From Pinguiococcus pyrenoidosus (taxonomy: Eukaryota; Sar; Pinguiophyceae; Pinguiochrysidales; Pinguiochrysidaceae), in contig JAAMXY010001847.1 of the NCBI GenBank assembly GCA_019677205.1, positions 1 through 11,142 of the forward strand: a DNA stretch of 11,142 bases. Direction: 5' to 3'. How positions within the stretch are numbered: position 1 is the stretch's first letter; each line of letters opens with the position of its first letter. Shown piece by piece: positions 1-6,842 of this stretch. The position numbers and the translations under genes were made by a program. The notes below the pieces were generated by a model. The model ran no database searches, was not told the DNA's origin, and worked only from the letters and a program-made list of their open reading frames with translations.

Positions 1-50
1 CAGAACTCTCTGCGACAGCTTGCGAGAGAAGAAAAGTGGAGGCGGCCTTC

Positions 51-257
51 TCATGGCTTCGTGTCCACGAAGCCATCTCCGCCTTTCCTCTTCTGCAGCG
101 CCTCCAGTGCTATTTTCCTCTCGTCAGAGCCACTCATCTCTTTCGTAACATCGTCCGATACCGATACCGATACCGACGATTGTCGAATCGGAGCGCCGCT
201 ACAGAGAGGCTTCGATAAGGCTGTGGCGCGCGAAAGGCGCCCAAGATCCTGGAGCAT
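51..257 (-). CDS. possible small organelle-targeted protein (68 aa), unrecognised
   Basis: This is a complete reading frame with a genuine ATG (a purine at -3) and a TGA stop. The first ~30 residues are rich in Arg, Ser, Ala and Leu with only one acidic residue, which looks like a mitochondrial or plastid transit peptide. A VSVSVS stretch, made by the CCGATA repeat, follows. The remainder is charged (DDVTKEM, SDERKIALEALQKRK) and looks like a short amphipathic helix, ending GFVDTKP. It lies divergently from the cysteine-rich gene at 400, with about 140 bp between the two ATGs. I do not recognise a family. It could be a real small mitochondrial protein or a chance frame in 5' flanking DNA. The plus-strand frames over the same DNA begin at GTG, not ATG, which slightly favours the minus strand. 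Confidence 0.35.
   Translation of the reverse strand: MLQDLGRLSRATALSKPLCSGAPIRQSSVSVSVSDDVTKEMSGSDERKIALEALQKRKGGDGFVDTKP
155..176. repeat. hexanucleotide tandem repeat (CCGATA)x3 plus CCGA
   Basis: Three exact copies of CCGATA are followed by CCGA. The length is a multiple of three, so copy-number change would keep any frame open. On the minus strand it encodes alternating Val-Ser in the possible small protein at 51-257. Confidence 0.9.
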
Positions 258-399
258 CTCGGGACGGTAGAAGTCGTGTTGGGACCGTTACGGGTCCTCT
301 GGATCCGCAAAGTTCAAACAAGGGTTCAAAGGCCAAAAGCGCTGCGGAAGACTGAACTGCTCTTTCGCTTGTGAAAGAGGCAAAGAGGCGGCGGTGGAG
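258..399. promoter_or_regulatory. short divergent intergenic region
   Basis: This is the only DNA available for the promoter and 5' UTR of the Cys-rich gene at 400, and for the small minus-strand frame if that is real. I see no clear TATA box. Confidence 0.35.
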
Positions 400-1344
400 A
401 TGGATCGAACGCTGCTTTTCAGTCTGCTGAGCCTTTTGTTCACTGCGCTGTTCACGCTGTATCTGTCCGACTCGGCAGTGCGGCGCCAGGAGGTAAGCAC
501 CTTTGACAAAGGGCCCGAGGATTGTCGCCTGAAGGACAGAGACGTGAACGGCTCTCACGCCATTCTTTTGGCGTCGTAGAGTGTCTTGCCGACGCTCAAG
601 TGTCCCTGGGTGGAGGGTGAAGAGCTCGTGGGCCAGTGTCCCAAAGGCACGCTGACGAAGGTGCCCGATGTGACCAATGCCGAAGACTGCGGACTGCGAT
701 GCTGCCAAGATGCGGCCTGCGTAACGTGGCTGTACCGGGGCGACACGGGCTGCGAGCACGGCCCGGACGTGCGGATCGGCATGGAGAAGGATGGCACGCC
801 CAAGTGGTGCGAAGTGGACCCTCCTCGTCCATGGCAGGGGCAGCATCTCATCGAGAGCAAGAAGCAGGATCCAGCCACCTCCGCGGTAAGCTACCTAGCT
901 TGGTCTTGAGGCCGCAGAGCTTGCAGCAGTACGCGTGGAGTTTGTCTTATGACTCAACTGGCCTCGCAGCTGCGGGTACAGGCGTGCTCTGCCGAGACCT
1001 GGAACCCCAATGCGCTGCAGGGGCAGTGCCTCGGCCTGGGAGACCAGCGGAAAGGAGCACCCAGCGATGACCCAGCGAGCTGCCGGGATGCGTGCTGTGC
1101 CGACAAGAGCTGCGACACGTGGCAATGGAGAGAAGACAAGGGCTGCTTCTACGGCAAACGCGGCTTTCGGTGCTACGAAGTTGAAAGGTGCATTTGCCGG
1201 TCGTCTCCGCTGCCCTCCATTCTGGCCCGGCCTCACAACCTCTGCGTTTCGTGCAGTGAATTCGCATTCCAGCCCTTCACGGGCCGTCGGAAGCGCATAC
1301 CGGGTAGAAATTATCTGACAAGGGATGGGAAACCGCAGTCATGA
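400..1344 (+). CDS. secreted or signal-anchored protein with two tandem Cys-rich (PAN/Apple-like) domains
   Basis: The gene model is join(400..492, 580..885, 970..1187, 1257..1344), 234 aa. ATG 400 has good context (G at -3 and +4). Residues 5-23 are a hydrophobic signal peptide or type II anchor. Two related domains follow, at about 39-110 and 139-205. Each has eight cysteines in the same order and shares the exact spacing C-x3-CC-x4-C-x-TW, then GC, G and a last C. This resembles the Cys-rich, disulphide-stabilised modules (PAN/Apple-like) common in secreted algal and protist proteins, but I cannot assign a Pfam family with certainty. The C-terminus is basic (GRRKR at 215-219). Each domain sits largely in its own exon, suggesting duplication by exon shuffling. 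The third exon could instead begin at 982 (230 aa). A convergent CK2 alpha gene lies downstream. Role unknown; an extracellular carbohydrate- or protein-binding role is inference. Confidence 0.72.
493..579 (+). other. intron 1 of Cys-rich gene (87 nt)
   Basis: The intron runs from GTAAGC to TAG and is phase 0. The in-frame stop is the TAG of the 3' splice site itself, and removal joins the signal peptide to the first Cys-rich domain. Confidence 0.75.
886..969 (+). other. intron 2 of Cys-rich gene (84 nt, or 96 nt with the alternative acceptor)
   Basis: The donor is GTAAGC, phase 0. It contains the in-frame TGA 907-909. A branch-like CTCAAC lies within 949-958, followed by acceptors CAG 967-969 or CAG 979-981; both keep the frame. 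Confidence 0.7.
1188..1256 (+). other. intron 3 of Cys-rich gene (69 nt)
   Basis: The donor GTGCAT is weak. The acceptor is good: CTCACAAC followed by a pyrimidine tract and GTGCAG. The intron is a multiple of three with no in-frame stop, so retention would add 23 residues (including Cys) without changing the C-terminus. Confidence 0.55.
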
Positions 1345-1654
1345 ATCGCCGCAGAGAGACGCCGTGAATCTTTCGGCCCCAACCCCTGGCAGCTTCGGGA
1401 TCGCACGGAGGAAAAAGCGCCAAACAAAGTAAAACAAGAAAGAAAAAGAGACATGCTGACTTTGCTCGGGCAGGTACGCTTCGTGCCACACGTAATGTTA
1501 GCTGCTGCGGCCAAGGTGTTACAAATCTCATCGATAAATCTTGCTCAACTTTGTCAAAAGGGAACCTGCGCTGTACAGAAAGAGGCATCTGGGGAATGCC
1601 CTCGAAGTGTCCAGTCGCTCCACCACGAGCTGCTTTTCTCGCCACCTGTGACCT
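1345..1654. other. convergent 3' region between Cys-rich gene and CK2 alpha
   Basis: This region should hold the 3' UTRs of both flanking genes. I found no gene and no canonical AATAAA on either strand. There is a purine-rich, A-rich tract at about 1408-1453. On the minus strand TGTAA occurs at 1519-1523, which in green algae acts as a polyadenylation signal, but one copy is weak evidence. Confidence 0.5.
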
Positions 1655-3051
1655 CTAGGCGAGAGCATCCGTGTTTGCCGCGTCAGGCGGCGTCGTCATG
1701 CCGAACCCCGACCCGGAGCCGGAGCCGGAGATGGCTACTTCGTTCCCGTCGGCGTTCTCTTCTACTACCCGGCGCTCCTCTCGGACGAGATCAAAATAAG
1801 GATGGGCCATGGCTTCGGCGGCGGTCGCGCGGTCCTGAAAGTCGTATCGAAGCAGCGTACTGAGCAGGTCGATCGCCTCGTCGGGACACAGATGCCGGTT
1901 GTCAGTGTTTCGAAACCTTGAGAAGGGCTTCGCCGCAATGTGCGCCCGCAGGGACGGGTCGAAGTTGCTGTCCAGCTCGAGATCATACTTCTCGAGGTAT
2001 CTCTTCAGCTCGTCGGTCCCCAGGACGCGGGCGATCTTGAGAAGCTGATCGTAGTTGTCACGACCGTGGAAGAACGGTTCCTTGCGAAAGATCATGCCAG
2101 CGAACATGCACCCCAGCGACCAGATGTCGAGGGAGTAGTCATACGTCTGAAGATCGACCAGCAGCTCCGGTCCCTTGAAATATCTGCTCGCTACCCGAAC
2201 ATTGTACTCCTGGTTAGGGTGGTAAAACTCCGCCAGGCCCCAGTCGATTAGCCGCAGCTGTCGCTTTTCGTGGTCGATCATGACGTTGTGGGGCTTGACG
2301 TCGCGGTGCATGACTCCGTTGCTGTGGCAGTAGTCCAGGGCTCGTAGCAACTCGAGGGTGTAGAATCTGATGTCGTTGTCCGTCAGCCTGGTGTACAAGA
2401 CTTTGAAGTCCGTATTGTTGATATGCTCGAACACGAGCGAGGGAGTCTTCGACACCGGATCGCGGACGACGTCGAGCAGCTTGATGATGTTGGTTCCACC
2501 ACGTAAGTTCTGCAAGATCTTGATCTCGCGCTTGATCTTCTTCTTCTTCACCGGCTTGAGTATCTTGACCACCACAGGGCTCTCGTCGGTCATGTTGACC
2601 CCCAAGAACACCTCGCTGTACTTGCCCCGGCCCACCTTGCGCACAAGCTCGTACTGATCCTGGAGAGGACGAGGAGATCGGTGAGATGAGAAGCCCCCCC
2701 GCTCCTCTCCAAACTACCCGCGAAGCCCTAGATTCTTCTCCCCCTTCGGCCATATGGAGCACGCGAGAAGTCGACGCGAACTTTCACGCCTCCTGACTCA
2801 CGCGAGATCCAGGACCGTCCACCAGCGGAGCAGCGACGGACAAGGCACGGTCGGAAAACCCTGGGCGAGGCGCACCTGAGGACCCCAAGAAACGTTCAAA
2901 CTCTCATAATCCCAATAGCTTCGTGGCCGGTTGACGTTAACGTCGCGATAGACCCTGACAAAGCAGTTTTTCAGCGGCAAATATCAGGAGAACAGCTCAA
3001 CAACCAAGGGGCGGGAAATCGGCGAAGCGGATGGTACCTCGCCCTGGCCAT
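1655..3051 (-). CDS. CKA: casein kinase 2 catalytic subunit alpha
   Basis: Constitutively active Ser/Thr kinase that phosphorylates acidic S/T-x-x-D/E sites in nucleus and cytoplasm, normally as an alpha2-beta2 tetramer. The model is complement(join(1655..2659, 2876..2954, 3038..3051)), 365 aa. Exon 1 gives MARA plus two bases of Arg5, exon 2 the family's VYRDVN...[11 protein letters not shown]...WGPQ, and exon 3 the kinase domain. Visible landmarks are the Gly loop GRGKYS (41-46), catalytic Lys63, the CK2-specific basic cluster KKKKIK (69-74), HRDVKPHN (149-156), DWG instead of DFG (170-172) and [14 protein letters not shown] in the activation segment. No key residue is missing. The C-terminal tail after about residue 325 is not conserved and has a Gly-Ser stretch from a (CCGGAG) repeat. 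It is divergent from PRPF6. Conservation at both splice joins makes the model nearly certain. Confidence 0.97.
1713..1730. repeat. hexanucleotide tandem repeat (CCGGAG)x3
   Basis: Three exact copies lie inside the last exon of the CK2 alpha gene. On the minus strand they encode the SGSGSG stretch of the non-conserved C-terminal tail. The length is a multiple of three, so expansion would be tolerated. Confidence 0.9.
2660..2875 (-). other. intron 2 of CK2 alpha (216 nt)
   Basis: On the minus strand the donor is CAG|GTGCGC and the acceptor CTCTCCAG|GAT, phase 0. Removal joins WGPQ to [17 protein letters not shown], exactly as in the CK2 alpha family. It is the longest intron in the window and carries a run of seven G. 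Confidence 0.95.
2955..3037 (-). other. intron 1 of CK2 alpha (83 nt)
   Basis: On the minus strand the donor is GCGAG|GTACCA and the acceptor CTGCTTTGTCAG|GG. It splits the codon for Arg5. Joining gives MARARVYRDVN, matching the family N-terminus (ARVYxDVN). An E2F-like GCGGGAAATC (3011-3020) lies inside it. Confidence 0.9.
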
Positions 3052-3184
3052 GGATACCACTGCTACCGCTCGCGCATGAGCTGAAGATCCAGCGAGAGAC
3101 GACGACGGCAGTGCGCAAGCACAAGAGGCGTCTCCGAGGGCGCAACGCTGACGAAATACCGGAAGTTCGCACAAGGTTTGAGCG

Positions 3185-3194
3185 CCGCGGGAAA
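3185..3194 (-). promoter_or_regulatory. E2F-like element, left copy of inverted repeat
   Basis: The plus strand reads CCGCGGGAAA, which is TTTCCCGCGG on the minus strand. It matches the E2F/DP consensus TTTSSCGC and is the exact reverse complement of 3301-3310. Confidence 0.5.
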
Positions 3195-3300
3195 TGCGAA
3201 GCAGTTGACCGTTAATAAAATATTACATTATGATGAAGTTATTGGTGAAGTCCTGCTTATACTTTGAAGATTATATTTACAAACTTCTTGGGCCATCAAC

Positions 3301-3310
3301 TTTCCCGCGG
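3301..3310 (+). promoter_or_regulatory. E2F-like element, right copy of inverted repeat
   Basis: TTTCCCGCGG on the plus strand, 58 bp upstream of the chosen PRPF6 ATG. It forms the perfect inverted partner of 3185-3194, with the AT-rich core between them. Confidence 0.5.
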
Positions 3311-3367
3311 TTTCTTCCGCCGAGAGCCGTCAAACCGACCACATTCCGACGCTTGGCCACCGAGGCC

Positions 3368-6300
3368 ATGTCGAACGGCCCTGCACACCCGAAGACCTAC
3401 TCGGGCACGGTCAAGCCGCGTGGCTACGTGCCCGGCGTTGGCCGTGGTGAAGTGGGTTTCACCACTCGGTGCGTCTTACCCTGTCCAAGAGTGGCGCAAA
3501 ATCCAAAGAGGCACTTCCGCTCATGGCATCTTCCGTCTCGTCTGTCTTCTAGATCGGATATCGGACCCGCGCGGCCGGCTGTGGACGGGCACTCGGGCCT
3601 GACCGGACTGGCAGCTGCGAATGTGGCCGATTTCGGCGCGGCGCCGGCGGGATATGTGGCTGGGAGAGGCCGGGGCATGGGAGATTTGGCGCGCTCACAG
3701 GTGCGTCCTCGCCACCGCCGCCTTGGAAGATTGAGAGTAGGGCGTCTGGTGGGGCGGAGAGCTCAACTTGGTCGTCTTGCAAAGGGGGAGCTCGGGGAGA
3801 ACCTGAACGAGAGCAACTACAACGAGTTCAGTGGCTACGGCGGCTCGTTGTTTGGCGGCGACACGCCGTATGACAAGGACGACGCGGAGGCGGACAAGGT
3901 GTGGGAAGCGATAGACGAGCATATGGACCAACGGCGCAAGCGACGACGGGAGAAGCGGCGCTTGGAAGAGGTGAAGAAAGTCCGCCAGGAGAAACCGAAG
4001 ATCAGCGACCAGTTTGCGGATCTGAAGCGGCAGCTGGCCTCGGTGTCCTACGACGATTGGAACAGCTTGCCCGAAGCGGGAGACCATTCCAAGAAGCGAC
4101 CGGAGAAGCGGCGGGCGGAGATCTTCACACCCGTCACGGATCAGATGCTGCGGGAGGCGGCGTCCCAGGGGCAGATGGTCAACGAGATCAACCCCGCCGA
4201 CGGCGTCGCAAGCGTCCTGGGCGGCCTCGCCGAAGCGCGTGGCCAGGTGATGTCGCTCCGCCTGGACAAGATGGCCGACTCGGTGTCGGGCCAGACCGTC
4301 GTGGACCCCAAGGGATATCTCACCGACTTGAACAGCGTGACCCTGCGCTCCGACGCAGAGGTCGGGGACATCAAGAAGGCGCAGCTGCTTCTGAAGAGCG
4401 TCACCTCGACGAACCCCCGGCATGCTCCGGGCTGGATAGCCGCCGCGCGTGTGGAAGAGTACGCCGGGAAGATTGCGCAGGCGAGGAAGAAGATCCGGGA
4501 AGGCTGCGAGAAGTGCCCGGAATCGGAAGACGTCTGGCTCGAGGCGGCGCGCCTTCACACCCCAGAGAACGCGAAGGCGATCCTCGCAAATGCGGTGCAG
4601 CATGTGCCGACGTCCGTGAAGGTCTGGCTGAAAGCCGCGGAGCTTGAGAAGCCGGACGTGGAGCGCCAGAAGAACGTGCTCCGCCGAGCGCTGGAGATCG
4701 TCCCGAACTCGGTCAAGCTGTGGACAACCGCAATCGAGCTGGAGAGCGCCGCGGACGCGCGCGTGATGCTGGGCCGCGCAGTGGAGTGCGTCCCCCACAG
4801 CGTGGACATGTGGCTGGCGCTGGCCCGCTTGGAAACCTACGAGAACGCGAGGAAGGTGCTGAACCAGGCGCGCACGGCGCTGCCGACCGAGCCGGCCATC
4901 TGGATCACGGCTGCGAAGCTGGAAGAGGCGCACAGCAACCAGCAGATGGTCTTGAAGATCATCTCTCGAGCGGTGCAGGCCCTCGACACGATGGAAGTCG
5001 TGCTCGACCGGGAACAGTGGATGAAGGAAGCGGAGGCTGCGGAGGATGCGGGAGCCCTCGCAACCTGTGACGCCATCATCAAGATGACGTTCTCAAGGGG
5101 CGTCGAAGCGGAGGACCAGAAGGAGACCTGGATGCTGGACGCCAAGGGATGCCTGGAGAGAGGCCATGTGCACACGGCGAGGTCGCTCTACGCGCATGCC
5201 CGCGATCTCGTTCCCAATGAAGAAGACCTGTGGCTGGCCTCGGCCAAGCTCGAGAAGGATCACGGCACCGCCGAGATGCTGGACGTCCTGCTCCAGCAGG
5301 CGGTGACCCACTGCCGCAGCTCGGAGATCCTGTGGCTGATGGCCGCGAAGCACAAGTGGACGACGATGAGCGACGTGAACGGATGCCGAAAGATTCTCGA
5401 GCAAGCCTTCGCGGAGAACCCGAACTCCGAGGAGATCTGGCTCGCGGCCGCGAAGCTCGAGAGCGAGAACGATCTCATCGGCAGAGCGCGCCACCTGCTC
5501 ACGAAGGCGAGGGAGCGAGCGGGCTCTGCCCGCGTGTTTATGAAGTCGGCCGCACTCGAGAGGGACGAAGCAACTCGCCTTCGGCTCGCCGGGCAGCCGG
5601 ACAACTTGGTGGAGGCTGCAGTCGAGCGGGAACTGGCGCTCCTGCAGGCCGGCATCGAGCAGTTCCCGACCTTTGCGAAGTTCTACATGATGGCGTCCCA
5701 AGCGATGATCGAGAAGAATCCGGATCGAGCCCGCGAGTATCTGAAGATGGGCCTCAAGAACTGCCCGGACAACTCGACGCTGTGGATCCTCGCGTCGGAC
5801 CTCGAGCTGGGTCTCCAGGACGTGACCAGAGCACGCAGTCTGCTCGACGTCGCGCGCGCCCGCAGCGGTTCCAATCCGCAGCCGGAGCTTTATCTGGCTT
5901 CGATCCGTCTGGAACGGGGCGCCGGCAACGCGGAGGCAGCAGAGATGCTGATGGCCCGCGCGCTGCGTGAATGCCCGACGAGCGGCATCTTGTGGTGCGA
6001 GGAGGTCGTGACCTCGCCGAAGCACGCGCAGAAGGGCAAGGTGAAGCTTGCCATGAAACACTGCGACAACGACCCGCACGTCATCTCCGCGGTGGCTCGG
6101 CTCTTCGCGAACGACGGCAAACCCGAGAAGGCGCGGAAATGGTTTGCTCGCGCCGTCGCGCTCGACTCCCTCCAGGGGGACACGTGGGCACACTACTACG
6201 CTTTCGAGCTCCGAATAGCCGCCGATGCCCGGAAGAAGAAGGCGGCTTCGTCCTCCGGCGGAGGCGATGGAGGAGCCTTGGCGGCCGCGGAGCAGCGCGC

Positions 6301-6565
6301 GCAGACGGTGGTGAAGGCCTGTGCCAACTCGGACCCGAGGTACGGCGAGCTTTGGTGCTCGATCTCAAAGAGACCGGACGTGCTCGCCGAGCGACTGGGC
6401 GCAGCAGGAGTCCTAGTCATTGCCGCCGCCAGGGTGAACGGCCATCCGGAGCCTGGTCTGGCGGAAGCGAGACGCGCAACATCAGCTGTTTTGGACGCTG
6501 GGAAGGAAGAGGTGAAAGAAGTCAAAGTCGATGCAAAGCCTGCCGGCGTCAAGTCTGAAACCTAG
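3368..6565 (+). CDS. PRPF6: pre-mRNA-processing factor 6 (U5 snRNP / tri-snRNP protein Prp6)
   Basis: Nuclear scaffold that bridges U5 and U4/U6 snRNPs in the spliceosomal tri-snRNP. The model is join(3368..3468, 3553..3700, 3785..6565), 1009 aa (human about 941, plants about 1030). The PRP1 N-terminal domain covers about 18-165: GYVPGVGRG, GFTTRSDIGPAR (made whole only by splicing), NESNYNEFSGYGGSLF, Y-x-KDDxEAD, and PKISDQFADLKRQL. The near-invariant SVSGQTVVDPKGYLTDLNS follows at about 250-268. The rest is HAT/TPR helical repeats, e.g. PNSEEIWLAAAKLESEND and VECVPHSVDMWLALARLETYEN. A low-complexity insert (KKKAASSSGGGDGG) interrupts the repeats near the C-terminus, and the last ~40 residues are not conserved. 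I chose ATG 3368 because it places GYVPG about as far from the start as in relatives; ATG 3230 would add 46 residues encoded by AT-rich promoter-like DNA. Confidence 0.96.
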   Translation: MSNGPAHPKTYSGTVKPRGYVPGVGRGEVGFTTRCVLPCPRVAQNPKRHFRSWHLPSRLSSRSDIGPARPAVDGHSGLTGLAAANVADFGAAPAGYVAGRGRGMGDLARSQVRPRHRRLGRLRVGRLVGRRAQLGRLAKGELGENLNESNYNEFSGYGGSLFGGDTPYDKDDAEADKVWEAIDEHMDQRRKRRREKRRLEEVKKVRQEKPKISDQFADLKRQLASVSYDDWNSLPEAGDHSKKRPEKRRAEIFTPVTDQMLREAASQGQMVNEINPADGVASVLGGLAEARGQVMSLRLDKMADSVSGQTVVDPKGYLTDLNSVTLRSDAEVGDIKKAQLLLKSVTSTNPRHAPGWIAAARVEEYAGKIAQARKKIREGCEKCPESEDVWLEAARLHTPENAKAILANAVQHVPTSVKVWLKAAELEKPDVERQKNVLRRALEIVPNSVKLWTTAIELESAADARVMLGRAVECVPHSVDMWLALARLETYENARKVLNQARTALPTEPAIWITAAKLEEAHSNQQMVLKIISRAVQALDTMEVVLDREQWMKEAEAAEDAGALATCDAIIKMTFSRGVEAEDQKETWMLDAKGCLERGHVHTARSLYAHARDLVPNEEDLWLASAKLEKDHGTAEMLDVLLQQAVTHCRSSEILWLMAAKHKWTTMSDVNGCRKILEQAFAENPNSEEIWLAAAKLESENDLIGRARHLLTKARERAGSARVFMKSAALERDEATRLRLAGQPDNLVEAAVERELALLQAGIEQFPTFAKFYMMASQAMIEKNPDRAREYLKMGLKNCPDNSTLWILASDLELGLQDVTRARSLLDVARARSGSNPQPELYLASIRLERGAGNAEAAEMLMARALRECPTSGILWCEEVVTSPKHAQKGKVKLAMKHCDNDPHVISAVARLFANDGKPEKARKWFARAVALDSLQGDTWAHYYAFELRIAADARKKKAASSSGGGDGGALAAAEQRAQTVVKACANSDPRYGELWCSISKRPDVLAERLGAAGVLVIAAARVNGHPEPGLAEARRATSAVLDAGKEEVKEVKVDAKPAGVKSET
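3469..3552 (+). other. intron 1 of PRPF6 (84 nt)
   Basis: Donor CG|GTGCGT, acceptor GTCTTCTAG|A. It splits an Arg codon inside the conserved GFTTR-SDIGPAR motif, which is restored by removal. It is a multiple of three and has no in-frame stop. Confidence 0.93.
3701..3784 (+). other. intron 2 of PRPF6 (84 nt)
   Basis: Donor CACAG|GTGCGT, acceptor TTGCAAAG|GGG, with branch-like CTCAAC at 3762-3767. The intervening frame is Arg-rich and absent from relatives. It is phase 0, a multiple of three, and without an in-frame stop. Confidence 0.85.
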
Positions 6566-6842
6566 AAAGAAGAAAGCAGACAGCACTCTCAGCTCCTGGG
6601 GCGCGGTCGGTGAGGGTCTCTCATGTCGGATGCTGGCGCAGCTTGCGATGGCCATCTCAAGCCTTGATAGAACAACGTCCACCGCTGCATCCGCCGTACA
6701 TCCTCTAAGAGCACGGTATGGTGAAGGTCGCTCATCAGCACTTTGTACGGAATCTAGGAAAATTAGTTTTCTTCCCCGCCGCAGCCTCGCGCTGCCGTCC
6801 ACGGCGGGCGTGACAGGACAAGAAGCCTCTCCGGCAAGGGTT
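6566..6842. other. convergent 3' region between PRPF6 and the sulfotransferase-like gene
   Basis: 277 bp expected to hold both 3' UTRs. I found no gene and no AATAAA on either strand. Open frames across it on both strands have no recognisable content. Confidence 0.5.

Larger units (their letters stand above)
3052..3367. promoter_or_regulatory. bidirectional promoter of CK2 alpha and PRPF6
   Basis: About 316 bp separate the two start codons. Positions 3211-3290 contain only 20 G/C in 80 bases, against a GC-rich surround, with TATA-like TAATAAAATATTA and TTATATTTA. Perfect inverted copies of a 10-bp E2F-like element (3185-3194 and 3301-3310) flank it almost symmetrically. An ATG at 3230 is in frame with PRPF6 but lies in this AT-rich core and is probably not the start. 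Confidence 0.65.

Noticed and set aside
199-846. 215-aa antisense frame over the Cys-rich gene
   Set aside because: It runs through the gene's signal-peptide exon, an intron and the Cys-rich exon on the other strand and has no protein-like motifs.
1453-1863. 136-aa plus-strand frame overlapping the CK2 alpha 3' end
   Set aside because: It spans the convergent spacer and the antisense of the CK2 tail; repeats of Arg come from the antisense of the Gly-Ser stretch.
3230-3367. N-terminal extension of PRPF6 from ATG 3230 (46 residues)
   Set aside because: It is encoded in the 25%-GC promoter core, has no counterpart in Prp6 proteins, and ATG 3368 gives a family-like distance to GYVPG.
3695-4933. 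412-aa antisense frame inside PRPF6
   Set aside because: Shadow of a strongly conserved coding sequence in GC-rich DNA; composition (Arg, His, Leu-rich) is typical of antisense frames and nothing is recognisable.
5093-6193. 366-aa antisense frame inside PRPF6
   Set aside because: Same reason: the plus strand encodes unmistakable HAT repeats throughout.
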